64,000 nt of DNA from a virus: positions 1 to 64,000 of IMG/VR virus record IMGVR_UViG_3300046532_001629, one strand, 5' to 3'. The notes beneath the pieces were generated by a model. It saw only the letters and a program-made list of their open reading frames with translations, ran no database searches and was not told the DNA's origin. This document shows, one piece after another, positions 34,207 through 42,277 of the stretch. Position 1 is the first letter of the stretch. Each line of letters opens with the position of its first letter. The translations under genes and the position numbers were made by a program.

Positions 34207-34871
34207 TGAAAATAAGTAACGACACGAGAGATGTCTTAAAGAATTTCTCAACCATAAACTCGGGTATTCGAGTTAAAACAGGAAACACGCTGGAAACTAT
34301 TTCGAATATGAAAAATATCCTTGCTGTGGCTACTGTGACGGAGGAGTTCCCAAAGAATTTTTCCATCTATAATCTGCCAGAATTTTTGGGAGCAACTTCT
34401 TTATTAGAAGACCCCGAATTCAATTTCAATGATACATCATTGTCTATTGAGGATTCAAATTCTAAAATGGATTATCATTATGCATCTGAAGGAATGGTTA
34501 CGGCCCCCGATAAGATGATTACCATGCCAGAGGCAGAGATTACATTTAGTATTACTTCTACACTGTTGTCAGACTTGAACAAAGCTGCAAGTGTGTTGGG
34601 TGTAAACGATCTAGTGTTAACCTCGGATGGAACTAGTCAGACGTTGACAGTCAAAGATAAGAAGCAACCAACCTCAAACACATTCGCAAGAGTTGTGGGT
34701 GAAGGGGACGGTATCTCTTATTCAATGAACTTCAAGATTGAGAACCTAAAACTACTCGCAGGTAACTACGATGTTTCAGTTTCTTCAAAGGGAATATCAC
34801 ATTTCAAGAATTCGGATGTAGCAATTGAATATTTCATTGCACTAGAACCTGATTCTTCTTATGGAGTTTGA
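34206..34871 (+). CDS. 45: Sliding clamp gp45-like
   Basis: A 221-residue DNA polymerase processivity clamp (T4 gp45: 228). It starts MKISNDTRDVLKNFSTINSGI, and the FSIYNLPEFLGATSLLEDP segment matches T4-like clamps. The ATG at 34206 overlaps the upstream stop (TGATG); GGAG lies upstream. It also acts as the mobile enhancer of late transcription with gp55, linking replication to the late promoters mapped here. It is loaded by gp44/gp62. Confidence 0.93.
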   Translation: MKISNDTRDVLKNFSTINSGIRVKTGNTLETISNMKNILAVATVTEEFPKNFSIYNLPEFLGATSLLEDPEFNFNDTSLSIEDSNSKMDYHYASEGMVTAPDKMITMPEAEITFSITSTLLSDLNKAASVLGVNDLVLTSDGTSQTLTVKDKKQPTSNTFARVVGEGDGISYSMNFKIENLKLLAGNYDVSVSSKGISHFKNSDVAIEYFIALEPDSSYGV

Positions 34872-34880
34872 ACCAATCGG

Positions 34881-34888
34881 TATAAATA
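34881..34888 (+). promoter_or_regulatory. Late promoter TATAAATA between gp45 and gp44
   Basis: A perfect late octamer 9 nt after the gp45 stop, directly before a strong hairpin. It is unexpected in front of a replication gene. Confidence 0.65.
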
Positions 34889-34893
34889 AAAGT

Positions 34894-34970
34894 GAGTGTG
34901 TAGTGCTAAGTCATTGCACCACACTCGGGAATGAAACCTTCTCATCAATCATCAAGGTGTTTCATGCTAG
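34894..34970 (+). ncRNA. Structured leader or small RNA between gp45 and gp44
   Basis: Hairpin 1: GAGTGTG (34894-34900) pairs with CACACTC (34920-34926), with a 2-nt bulge and an inner GTGC/GCAC. Hairpin 2: GAAACCTT pairs imperfectly with AAGGTGTTTC further down. A late promoter lies 5 nt upstream. It could be a small late RNA or a 5' structure limiting gp44 translation. A competing 18-codon frame starts at 34932. No known RNA family recognised. Confidence 0.4.
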
Positions 34971-34999
34971 TTTTTCGGCGGGGTTAGACTAATCTTATT

Positions 35000-35938
35000 A
35001 TGAATGAATTTCTATATGTCGAGAAATATCGACCACAAACAATCGAGGAGACAATACTTCCTCAACAGTTTAAAGACCAATTCAAAGAATTTGTCAAACA
35101 GGGTGAAATCCCTAACCTTTTATTATGTGGTACGGCAGGTGTAGGTAAAACTACCATTGCTAAGGCACTCTGTAATGAGTTAGGTGCAGACTTCATCGTA
35201 ATCAATGGTAGTGATGAGGGTAGACTCATAGACACCCTTAGAACGAAGATTAAGAACTTTGCATCGACAATGTCATTGATGGGTGGGCCTAAGGTGGTTA
35301 TCCTAGATGAGGCAGATTACATATCTGCAGAATCAGTTCAACCAGCATTGAGAGCATTCATCGAAGAGTTCTCCAGTAATTGTAGATTTATATTCACTTG
35401 TAATTACAAGAATCGAATCATTCCTGCATTACACTCAAGAACAACTGTAATCGATTTCAAGATTGCACCAAAAGAGAAACCTGTTCTTGCAAACCAATTT
35501 CTAAAACGACTGAGTAAGATATGCCAATTGGAGAACATCAAAACTGAACCAGCAGTACTTGCTGAGTTGGTTATGAGATTCTTCCCCGACTTCAGACGTG
35601 TTCTGAACGAGGTTCAACGATATGGAGTTGGTGGTGTTATCGACACTGGTATACTTTCATCACTAAGTGAAGAGAAGTTTACACCATTGATCGATATGAT
35701 CAAAGATAAGAATTGGAGTGCAATGAGAAAGTGGGTCGGACAGAATTCCGATAACGACTTCAACACTCTATTCAGAAAAGTTTTTAACGCATTGGAACTA
35801 CGATTGCAACCCCAATCCATTCCAGCTGCTGTTTTAATAATTGCAGACTATCAGTATAAGGCTGCATTTGCAATGGACAGTGAAATTAACTTCACTGCTT
35901 GTTTGACTGAAATAATGTCGGAGTGTAAATTTAAATGA
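35000..35938 (+). CDS. 44: Clamp loader large subunit gp44-like
   Basis: A 312-residue AAA+ ATPase (T4 gp44: 319). It begins FLYVEKYRPQTIEETILP, with Walker A CGTAGVGKTT, Walker B VVILDEADY and the arginine-finger SRTTV motif. It forms a 4:1 complex with gp62 to load gp45. It ends in a 4-nt overlap with the next gene. No clear ribosome-binding site precedes the ATG. Confidence 0.95.
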   Translation: MNEFLYVEKYRPQTIEETILPQQFKDQFKEFVKQGEIPNLLLCGTAGVGKTTIAKALCNELGADFIVINGSDEGRLIDTLRTKIKNFASTMSLMGGPKVVILDEADYISAESVQPALRAFIEEFSSNCRFIFTCNYKNRIIPALHSRTTVIDFKIAPKEKPVLANQFLKRLSKICQLENIKTEPAVLAELVMRFFPDFRRVLNEVQRYGVGGVIDTGILSSLSEEKFTPLIDMIKDKNWSAMRKWVGQNSDNDFNTLFRKVFNALELRLQPQSIPAAVLIIADYQYKAAFAMDSEINFTACLTEIMSECKFK

Positions 35939-36201
35939 GTGAACATGATGAAGTCGTAGAACGACAAAGACAAATATTAGAGGCAGAGACTTGGGCAAAG
36001 GGTGTTAAGACACTTCACGCACATTCACTATCTTCATGCTGGTATGATACTAGAGGCAACGATGGTTCGGTACTGGATACTGAATACAATGATGGTGTCA
36101 TCAAACGAGAAATCCGAAGCACAGGTGAAATTGTTTACTTTGGTGAATCTCTTTCAGGTCAAGAATTACTTAATTCTTATTCAAGAAACACAGGTAAGTA
36201 A
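35935..36201 (+). CDS. Hypothetical protein in the clamp-loader operon
   Basis: An 88-residue soluble protein overlapping gp44 by ATGA and ending directly before gp62. It has an acidic N-terminal helix and a beta-rich remainder (NDGVIKREIRSTGEIVYFGES). No motif recognised. Its position suggests a replication-linked role. Confidence 0.55.
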   Translation: MSEHDEVVERQRQILEAETWAKGVKTLHAHSLSSCWYDTRGNDGSVLDTEYNDGVIKREIRSTGEIVYFGESLSGQELLNSYSRNTGK

Positions 36202-36612
36202 ATGCCTAAACCCACTGGTCGTAATCCTTTCGACTTTGTCAAGTCCGTTTCCTATGATAAAAAAGATATCATGGTGGATGAAGTCGAAGAAAAGAGTTAT
36301 GCACCCTTCCTAGCAAATAAATCATTGTCTTACCACCAAGACTCTGTTTTCTTCACCAACGAGATGAATATACGCCATGGTCTCGATAATCGTCTTCAAT
36401 ATCTATTTTTCCTAAATACTTTACGAAAACGACAAAGGTTTGGTTCATGGGAAAAACCTTATGTCAGTATAAAAATAGACACGATTAAAAATTATTATCA
36501 AGTATCGACATTGAAAGCAAAAGAATATATGACTATGTTGACAGATAAAGAAGTTCGTGAATTGAAAAACAGAATGAATATCGGTGGACAAAATGGCAAT
36601 GGAACAAAGTGA
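36202..36612 (+). CDS. 62: Clamp loader small subunit gp62-like
   Basis: A 136-residue protein (T4 gp62: 187), assigned by NPFDFVKSVSYDKKDIM, FLANKSLSYHQDSVFF, and NIRHGLDNRLQYLFFLNTLRKRQRF, all typical of marine T4-like gp62, and by its place between gp44 and regA. It is shorter than in T4, as is common in marine relatives. It overlaps regA by 20 nt. Confidence 0.88.
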   Translation: MPKPTGRNPFDFVKSVSYDKKDIMVDEVEEKSYAPFLANKSLSYHQDSVFFTNEMNIRHGLDNRLQYLFFLNTLRKRQRFGSWEKPYVSIKIDTIKNYYQVSTLKAKEYMTMLTDKEVRELKNRMNIGGQNGNGTK

Positions 36613-37006
36613 TAATCTTATAAAGGATTTGGTTGAAATTACCTTCCCCGAAAAAGACGACTTCCTCAAAATCAGAGAAACACTATCCCGAATAGGGGTA
36701 GCATCAAGACGTGATCAAGAACTATTTCAATCATGTCACATCCTACATAAACGTGGTAAGTATTATATCACACACTTCAAAGAATTATTTAAACTAGATG
36801 GTAAACCTACAAGCATCGATGAATCAGATATCGGTAGACGTAACACCATCGTTAAACTACTTGCACAATGGAAACTAGTGTCAATAGTAGATGAAAGTAA
36901 AATAGTAGAACCACAAGCTCCCCTTTCACAAATCAAGATCATTCCGTTCAAAGAGAAAAAAGAGTGGAAACTTACAACAAAGTACTCCATTGGTGGCACT
37001 AAATAG
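36593..37006 (+). CDS. regA: Translational repressor RegA-like
   Basis: A 137-residue RNA-binding repressor matching T4 RegA (122) closely: FLKIRETLSRIGVASRRDQELFQSCHILHKRG, YYITHFKELFKLDGK and a final EWKLTTKYSIG. It binds initiator regions of early mRNAs and blocks translation. Leaderless early mRNAs, as predicted here, would present an unusual target. The ATG at 36593 is chosen over a GTG at 36584. It overlaps gp62, as in T4 order. Confidence 0.93.
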   Translation: MAMEQSDNLIKDLVEITFPEKDDFLKIRETLSRIGVASRRDQELFQSCHILHKRGKYYITHFKELFKLDGKPTSIDESDIGRRNTIVKLLAQWKLVSIVDESKIVEPQAPLSQIKIIPFKEKKEWKLTTKYSIGGTK

Positions 37007-37013
37007 ATAAATA
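36999..37013 (+). promoter_or_regulatory. Tandem late boxes CTAAATA and ATAAATA
   Basis: CTAAATA (36999-37005) spans the regA end and ATAAATA (37007-37013) follows; AGGAG (37034-37038) then precedes the holin-like gene. Confidence 0.65.
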
Positions 37014-37044
37014 CCTCTGTTATTAACTTAAACAGGAGAATGGT

Positions 37045-37221
37045 ATGTTAGAATTTTTACAGTGGGTCATAGCATGGGTACAGGTACTTCCTTGGTTAGT
37101 TATGGGTGCATCTTTGATTGCAGCTTTAACTCCAACACCGATAGATGATGGGTTAGTGAAAAAAATGTATAAGGTCATAGACTGGTGTGCTTTCAATATA
37201 GGCAAAGCAAAAGAGTCATAA
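37045..37221 (+). CDS. Holin-like small membrane protein
   Basis: A 58-residue late protein: a hydrophobic N-terminal half (FLQWVIAWVQVLPWLVMGASLIAAL), a TPTPIDD turn, then VKKMYKVIDWCAFNIGKAK. The ALTPTP...DDxxVKKxYKxID...NIGKAK pattern is common in small proteins annotated as holins in marine phages. It is a reasonable partner for the lysozyme at 50941, though lysis genes are far apart here. AGGAG lies 6 nt upstream. Confidence 0.6.
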   Translation: MLEFLQWVIAWVQVLPWLVMGASLIAALTPTPIDDGLVKKMYKVIDWCAFNIGKAKES

Positions 37222-37242
37222 ATAGTATAGTAAATATAAATA
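37218..37242 (+). promoter_or_regulatory. Tandem late boxes ATAAATA and TATAAATA
   Basis: ATAAATA (37218-37224) overlaps the holin-like stop; TATAAATA (37235-37242) follows, 16 nt before the ATG at 37259. Confidence 0.7.
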
Positions 37243-37258
37243 ATTTAAGAGGTAAATT

Positions 37259-37504
37259 ATGGAATATGTAATAGTAGCAGTTGTAATCGTAGCGTTAGGG
37301 TTTCATCTTTTCAGTAAGAAGGAAGTTGCTAAGTCTAAACCAGCATCTAAACCTAGTGTCTCAAGTAAATCAACACCTAGTGTTGCAGAATTGAAAAAGC
37401 TAACGAAGCTTCAATTATTGGCCATAGCAGACAGGGAAAACATTAAAGTAAAACGTAGTGGTTCCAAGGCAGAAGTCGTTAAATCGATTGTACAGCACAA
37501 GTAA
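37259..37504 (+). CDS. Membrane-anchored SAP/HeH-domain protein
   Basis: An 81-residue protein: one N-terminal transmembrane helix (VIVAVVIVALGFHLF), a Ser/Lys/Pro linker, and a C-terminal helix-extended-helix motif (LKKLTKLQLLAIADRENI then SKAEVVKSIVQHK) of the SAP/HeH/Rho-N type, which usually binds DNA. It could tether DNA to the membrane. A strong terminator follows. Confidence 0.65.
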   Translation: MEYVIVAVVIVALGFHLFSKKEVAKSKPASKPSVSSKSTPSVAELKKLTKLQLLAIADRENIKVKRSGSKAEVVKSIVQHK

Positions 37505-37521
37505 ACCGTAGTAGGTTTCTG

Positions 37522-37548
37522 AAAAGACACTTCGGTGTCTTTTTTTTT
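37522..37548 (+). terminator. Rho-independent terminator
   Basis: AGACAC(37525-37530)-TTCG-GTGTCT(37535-37540) flanked by A and T runs; the UUCG loop and 9-T tail make it strong. It isolates the curli island from the replication operon. Confidence 0.85.
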
Positions 37549-37568
37549 GGTCTAAAGTAATGGAACAC

Positions 37569-37575
37569 CTAAATA
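37569..37575 (+). promoter_or_regulatory. Late promoter CTAAATA, leaderless arrangement, first gene of the curli island
   Basis: CTAAATA, 5 nt (acact), ATG at 37581. An earlier in-frame ATG at 37560 lies upstream of the box and is unlikely to be used. Confidence 0.65.
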
Positions 37576-37580
37576 ACACT

Positions 37581-37877
37581 ATGGAACAGATATTTGATTT
37601 GATAGGAGAAGTGGGAGCCCCGATTGCAGGAAGTCTTGTGATGGGATTTTTCATATTCATAGTAATTAAACAGATACTAGAAGGGATTGTAGAATCGATT
37701 GGTACACTTACCATGTTCTGCACATCCTTAGAAAACCGTGCCAGAATGATGTCGAATGAGATGATTAAAATCGATCTCCTAGTGTCCAGTGCATTAGAAC
37801 TTAGACCCGACATCGACAGAGTTGCTCGTGCAGAAAACTTCATAGAAGATGGAAAACTGGATGTAAGGAGAGACTAG
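37581..37877 (+). CDS. Membrane-anchored helical protein before csgF
   Basis: A 98-residue protein with a hydrophobic helix (GAPIAGSLVMGFFIFIVIKQIL) followed by an amphipathic helical tail. Its layout matches the next protein, suggesting a duplicated or paired inner-membrane unit. The start at 37581 is set by the late box 5 nt upstream. Possible roles are an accessory of the curli-type exporter or a membrane-perturbing protein; neither is shown. Confidence 0.6.
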   Translation: MEQIFDLIGEVGAPIAGSLVMGFFIFIVIKQILEGIVESIGTLTMFCTSLENRARMMSNEMIKIDLLVSSALELRPDIDRVARAENFIEDGKLDVRRD

Positions 37878-38149
37878 TGGATATTGCTCAGGCTATATCC
37901 GACTACGGATTCCCAATAGTAATGTCAGTTGGACTGGGTTACTTCATCTATTATGTTTGGTGGTTCATCGGAGAACACATCGAACCCCAAATTGAAAAAA
38001 TGCATTTTGCACTTATTAAAGTGATAGATCAAGTTAGAATGTTAGATCAAGATTTAATTCGTTTGCAACAAAAGGTAAACGTGGTTCTCGAAATGAAGGA
38101 GAACCTAAAAAAGAAAGCAGGAGAAAACGATAATGGAAAAGAAAACTAA
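37877..38149 (+). CDS. YvrJ-like membrane/coiled-coil protein before csgF
   Basis: A 90-residue protein with a GTG start confirmed by AAGGAG (37865-37870) 6 nt upstream; it overlaps the preceding stop. ISDYGFPIVMSVGLGYFIYYVWW resembles the short YvrJ-type membrane motif (YGFPI), followed by a coiled coil (MLDQDLIRLQQKVNVVLEMKENL). Tandem with a similar protein and overlapping csgF, it may be part of the secretion unit. Confidence 0.6.
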   Translation: MDIAQAISDYGFPIVMSVGLGYFIYYVWWFIGEHIEPQIEKMHFALIKVIDQVRMLDQDLIRLQQKVNVVLEMKENLKKKAGENDNGKEN

Positions 38150-38618
38150 ACTAGTTCTGTGGGGTTCTGCAATTGTATTGTCACTTGCAATCTTTAGCAC
38201 AGGTGTTAAATCAGACGAAATAGTGTTTGGATTTAAGAGTCCGTCCTTCAGTGGTGCTGGCCAGTCGTCACACTATCTCACCATTGAGAACCAAGAGAAA
38301 TCAAGACGTGATAAAATTGAACAAGGTATAGAAGATAAGATTAAACAAGCAGAGAGAGATGCTTCGAACACTACACTAGCTAAGTTTTTGAGAAATGTGG
38401 AGAGCAGAATTTATGCTCAGATAGCAAAACAGTTAGTAGAGAATATGTTTTCTAATGGAGAGGGCGCAGATTACGGCACATTTACCATCGAAGGAAATAC
38501 TGTGACGTATGAGAAAATGATTGGTGAAGATGGTGGAGAATTTATAAGATTGACAATTGTATCTGAGGATGGAACAACAACGACTTTGGATATACCAGTC
38601 GGCACTGGCGGGTTCTAG
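38133..38618 (+). CDS. csgF: CsgF-like curli assembly factor
   Basis: A 161-residue exported protein: signal peptide (LVLWGSAIVLSLAIFSTGVKS), then EIVFGFKSPSFSG, matching the start of mature CsgF (FxFxxPxFGG). It has central helices and a C-terminal strand (RLTIVSEDGTTTTLDIPVG) like the TGxTxxIxV end of CsgF. E. coli CsgF has 138 residues; here an extra Lys/Glu/Arg-rich helix is inserted. In curli, CsgF sits at the CsgG pore and couples secretion to nucleation. The adjacent csgG supports the call. Confidence 0.75.
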   Translation: MEKKTKLVLWGSAIVLSLAIFSTGVKSDEIVFGFKSPSFSGAGQSSHYLTIENQEKSRRDKIEQGIEDKIKQAERDASNTTLAKFLRNVESRIYAQIAKQLVENMFSNGEGADYGTFTIEGNTVTYEKMIGEDGGEFIRLTIVSEDGTTTTLDIPVGTGGF

Positions 38619-38620
38619 AA

Positions 38621-39505
38621 GTGAGACAACTTGCAATAGTTGGCCTCTTGACGGTTTTGTTCACCACTGGGTGTGCAAGTGTTCCGTCTATGACTGATAG
38701 TTGCACGTCTATTGTAATGAGTAGAGTGGGAGAGTGTATTGAAGAAGCAGAGATAGTTAAGATACCCACGTATCAAGAACTTGCTGATCTTCCCCCAGCA
38801 ACGAATATGCCAGTGGTTGCAGTCTATGCTTTCCTAGATAAGACAGGACAACGAAAGAGAATGGATGGAGTCGCATCGTTCTCAACTGCAGTAACACAAG
38901 GTGCAGAATCATTTCTAATTGATGCACTTAAAACTGCAGGGAAAGGGAAGTGGTTTAGAGTAGTAGAACGAACAAGTCTTGATGCACTCGTAAGAGAGAG
39001 ACAGATCATTCGTTCTACTAGAGAAGATTTTGCAACGAAAGAAGGTAATGAAGATGCCCCAACAGGTATTCAACCTTTGCTCTTTGCAGGAATCCTACTG
39101 GAAGGTGGGATTGTTGGTTATGATACTAACATTGAAAGCGGTGGTAGAGGAGCAAGATTCCTAGGAATCGGGTCTTCTGTTTCTTATCGAAGAGATGTGG
39201 TTACTGTAAGTTTGAGAGGAATATCAACACTTACAGGTGAGATTTTGTTAAATGTGCAGACTAAGAAGACGATACTCAGCACAGGTGGAGGTTATGATGT
39301 ATTCCGTTTCGTTGATATGGATACGAAATTAGTGGAAATAGAAGATGGTGTGGCTTTTAATGAGGGAGTTACGAAAGCAACTCGTTCAGCAATAGAACTA
39401 GCCGTCCTCGAACTTATATACCAAGGACACGATAGAGGTTTTTGGGTAATTACGGATAAACATCTTAACGATGAACATCCAATAGGAGAAACAGATGAAG
39501 AATAA
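38621..39505 (+). CDS. csgG: CsgG-like outer-membrane secretion lipoprotein
   Basis: A 294-residue lipoprotein: signal peptide with lipobox TTGC (Cys18), then the CsgG core: PVVAVYAFLDKTGQR, WFRVVERTSLDALVRERQI, LLFAGILLEGGIVGYDTN, SYRRDVVTVSLRGISTLTGEIL. E. coli CsgG has 277 residues and forms a nonameric outer-membrane channel. The GTG start has only a weak GGCGGG upstream. In a phage this could export the curlin-like proteins or act as an outer-membrane pore. Confidence 0.9.
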   Translation: MRQLAIVGLLTVLFTTGCASVPSMTDSCTSIVMSRVGECIEEAEIVKIPTYQELADLPPATNMPVVAVYAFLDKTGQRKRMDGVASFSTAVTQGAESFLIDALKTAGKGKWFRVVERTSLDALVRERQIIRSTREDFATKEGNEDAPTGIQPLLFAGILLEGGIVGYDTNIESGGRGARFLGIGSSVSYRRDVVTVSLRGISTLTGEILLNVQTKKTILSTGGGYDVFRFVDMDTKLVEIEDGVAFNEGVTKATRSAIELAVLELIYQGHDRGFWVITDKHLNDEHPIGETDEE

Positions 39506-40223
39506 ATTATTACTCATTATGTTAACATTAGGATTATCATCTCAGGCTTTTGCTGGAGATGACGATAACGAAATATGGCTACAGCAAAGTGGTACTGGAT
39601 TGACTTTAAACTTGACCCAAAAAGGTTATGGTAACAAAGTTGGTGGAGATGACTTTAGTGGAACATCAATTGATATGATTTTAACTGGTGCAACAAACAG
39701 TTTAACTCTTATCCAGTATGGTGACTCTAACAAACTATACGGCCCTTTCCTTGCAGATACGTCAACAGTAAACTTAACGTTCACTGGTGATAGTAACTCG
39801 ATGGACTGGAACTTTGGTTATGTTGGAAGTGCAGATAGTGCCAATATGTTAGGAACCATTACAGGTTCATCTAACACATTTGACATCGATGTTGGTTACG
39901 AGGCATCTGCTGAATACTTAAACTGGGACTTAGTAACAACTGGTTCAAGTAACGTATTCACAACTAAAATAGATAGTGATAACGCCGTTTGGAATTGGAC
40001 TGTTACAGGTTCGTCAAACGACATCAATACACTCATGGCTGATGCTACAGATAATTCATTAACTGCAGTTCTAACTGGTTCTTCAAATGATATTGATATC
40101 ATTCAGAAGAGTGGTTCAGATACAGGTTGCCCAACTGGTCAATCTTGTAGTGGTATTATTGACGTATCCTTTGTGACCTCTAATGCAAATATTGACATCG
40201 TTCAACAAGACGATAACGATTAG
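39495..40223 (+). CDS. Curlin-like repeat protein 1
   Basis: A 242-residue secreted protein with a signal peptide (KLLLIMLTLGLSSQAFA) and repeats of about 25-35 residues built on T/S-G-(S/D)-S-N-x-hydrophobic strands. Examples are TNSLTLIQYGDSN, SNSMDWNF, SNTFDIDV, SNDINTL and SNDIDIIQ. Ser/Asn/Gln spacing resembles curlin (SxxxxxQxxxxN) and predicts a beta-solenoid/amyloid. It starts inside the csgG end and is the likely CsgG substrate. Asp-rich ends may keep it soluble. Confidence 0.7.
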   Translation: MKNKLLLIMLTLGLSSQAFAGDDDNEIWLQQSGTGLTLNLTQKGYGNKVGGDDFSGTSIDMILTGATNSLTLIQYGDSNKLYGPFLADTSTVNLTFTGDSNSMDWNFGYVGSADSANMLGTITGSSNTFDIDVGYEASAEYLNWDLVTTGSSNVFTTKIDSDNAVWNWTVTGSSNDINTLMADATDNSLTAVLTGSSNDIDIIQKSGSDTGCPTGQSCSGIIDVSFVTSNANIDIVQQDDND

Positions 40224-41322
40224 TTTTCTACTTATCGGTTCATTAGCACTTGGTGCTGAACCGATAGGGGAGATTACAGAATATAAAGGGTCGGCTGGAA
40301 TGTCACGTGACGGAGAGTCTTCCGTCATTGATGCTTCTGCCGAATCCGATGTGCTTATCTATGATACTGCACAGACTCAGAATGGACGAATGAAAATTCA
40401 GTTCATTGGTGATGAAGAATTAGAATTAACAGAACACTCAAAAGTTTGGATTGACGAGGTCTATTACGACCCCGACCCCTCAAAGTCAAAGATGGTCATG
40501 AGAATGGCATCAGGCACCGCTCGATTTGCTTCGGGTTTCGGTGGAAAGATAAAGAAAAGTAACATAAATATCAGTACACCTACTGCACAAATCACAGTTC
40601 GTGGCACCGACTTCACCACAAGTATTGATGAGATCGGAAGGTCATTGGTAATTTTACTGCCTGATAGATGGGGAAACCCTTCAGGAGTTGTAATTGTAAG
40701 TAATGCAGGAGGAACGGTGACACTAGACGAGGCTTACCAAGCAACGATGGTGAGTACATATGACGATTCTCCAACTAAACCAGTTGTAGTGAACGGTATA
40801 ACACCAAATTTGATTGATAACATGTTTATTGTTAATCCACCCGATGAGGTCACGAAACAAGTATCCGAAGAATCGAGTTCTTCAGAGAACGATTCGAGTA
40901 ATGTTCTTGATGTGGATTTTCTAGAATTCAATGATCTAGAAGAGGATTACTTCGAAGACGATGAATTGGAATACACAGAGCTCGACAGAGATTTATTGGA
41001 TGTTGATTTCTTACAGGATTTACTTGATGTTATCGTAGGAATAGACAAAAAGGTTGGACTAGATAGACAAGCTAGTAAAGCATTTGGAGTAGTAAGAATT
41101 GACGGAACACTTCCAGGCTTTGACAAGGATACACAATACTCAACTATTGTAGATTCAGGTCTAGGTCAGGTTTGGTTCTATAGGGAAGTTAGTGGAATTA
41201 TTTCCATTAGATTACCAATACACGCTCAGGCGAGTATTAGAACCATAACAGACGAAAAAGAGTCATCAATTACGATGGGTGATGGTTCGTCTCTAAATAT
41301 AACTATCACACAAACAAACTAG
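40183..41322 (+). CDS. FecR-domain secreted protein
   Basis: A 379-residue protein with a signal peptide (TISFLLIGSLALGA) and a FecR domain: GEITEYKGSAGM, ALYD-type QTQNGRMKIQFIGDEELELTEHSKV, and the conserved ISTPTAQITVRGTDFTTSI. The middle is acidic and Ser/Glu-rich, and the end is beta-rich. It overlaps curlin-like 1 by 41 nt in another frame. FecR-domain proteins sense or scaffold at the envelope, and fecR genes lie with csgG in several bacterial export loci. A periplasmic or surface partner of the fibre proteins is likely. Confidence 0.72.
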   Translation: MQILTSFNKTITISFLLIGSLALGAEPIGEITEYKGSAGMSRDGESSVIDASAESDVLIYDTAQTQNGRMKIQFIGDEELELTEHSKVWIDEVYYDPDPSKSKMVMRMASGTARFASGFGGKIKKSNINISTPTAQITVRGTDFTTSIDEIGRSLVILLPDRWGNPSGVVIVSNAGGTVTLDEAYQATMVSTYDDSPTKPVVVNGITPNLIDNMFIVNPPDEVTKQVSEESSSSENDSSNVLDVDFLEFNDLEEDYFEDDELEYTELDRDLLDVDFLQDLLDVIVGIDKKVGLDRQASKAFGVVRIDGTLPGFDKDTQYSTIVDSGLGQVWFYREVSGIISIRLPIHAQASIRTITDEKESSITMGDGSSLNITITQTN

Positions 41323-41331
41323 GAGATATTA

Positions 41332-41478
41332 ATGAATATTAGGGAAAAATTACGAGGGTGGCACGAAGATCAAATCTACGGATTTCAAAAGGCCACTCGA
41401 CTCGATGATTACCATATGTATTGGGTATCATTCGCAGAAGGGATTATACTTACATTATTATTTTTGTGGCTAATCTAA
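41332..41478 (+). CDS. Small C-tail-anchored membrane protein in the curli island
   Basis: A 48-residue protein with AGGAG (41321-41325) 6 nt upstream. A charged N-terminal part (REKLRGWHEDQIYGFQKATRLDD) precedes one C-terminal hydrophobic helix (FAEGIILTLLFLWLI). It sits between fecR and curlin-like 2, probably at the inner membrane. No family recognised. Confidence 0.55.
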   Translation: MNIREKLRGWHEDQIYGFQKATRLDDYHMYWVSFAEGIILTLLFLWLI

Positions 41479-41482
41479 ACAC

Positions 41483-42277
41483 ATGAAAAAGTTTTTATCA
41501 TTCTTAGTTATGTTACCTTTGGTAGTCTTCGCAACTGATGACAACAAGGTTGATGTGAACACGACAGGGAGTCAGTCAAACGACTCCCTTGTCTTCAATG
41601 TAACTCAAATAGGTTACGACAACGACACCATCTTTACAATAGGTGGGTCATCAAATTCAATACTCATCAAGCAAGAAGGAAACAACAACGAGATTTCCTT
41701 CGTAGATTACTGGGGTTCGGGAGAAACTTGGGGTGGAGACCTCGATGGTAATTCTAATGCATTGCACTTCGAACAAAGTGGAACTGGTTCTAAGAACGAT
41801 ATAGGATTCCACATACAAGGAAATACCAATGCTGTTCGATGGGGACAAGGAACAGTACTCAATAATTCATCCGACACCACATTTGATTCTGCCTCAGCTG
41901 TCGCAGACGATGGTGGTCATAAACTAAACCTAGACATCCATGGAAGTGATAACACACTCATAGGATATCAGAAATCCAATTTGGTAAATGGTGGAGACCA
42001 TACTGCAACGGTATATTTTTACAGCGATAATAACACTGCATGGTTACGGCAACAAGGTGCTGGTGATAAGACTCTCTATCTGAGAACGAACAACGATGAT
42101 AACGTAGTAAACAGTAATCAAAAAGGAAGTGGGGATCATACGACATCCATTACACTTGGTGGTTCATACGGAACTACACTCAACCTAATACAAAATAGTT
42201 CATCAAACCAGTCATACAACCTTACACAAAGCTGCGTCACAGCTGGTGGTTGTACACTAACAATGACACAAGAATAA
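41483..42277 (+). CDS. Curlin-like repeat protein 2
   Basis: A 264-residue secreted protein: signal peptide (FLSFLVMLPLVVFA), then curlin-type strands such as SNSILIKQEGNNNEISF, SNALHFEQSGTGSKNDIGF, NTAWLRQQGAGDKTLYL and TTLNLIQNSSSNQSYNLTQ. The Ser-x5-Gln-x4-Asn-x5-Gln pattern is clearer than in protein 1. Two Cys near the end (SCVTAGGC) may form a disulfide. The two proteins could be a major/minor fibre pair analogous to CsgA/CsgB. Confidence 0.72.
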   Translation: MKKFLSFLVMLPLVVFATDDNKVDVNTTGSQSNDSLVFNVTQIGYDNDTIFTIGGSSNSILIKQEGNNNEISFVDYWGSGETWGGDLDGNSNALHFEQSGTGSKNDIGFHIQGNTNAVRWGQGTVLNNSSDTTFDSASAVADDGGHKLNLDIHGSDNTLIGYQKSNLVNGGDHTATVYFYSDNNTAWLRQQGAGDKTLYLRTNNDDNVVNSNQKGSGDHTTSITLGGSYGTTLNLIQNSSSNQSYNLTQSCVTAGGCTLTMTQE

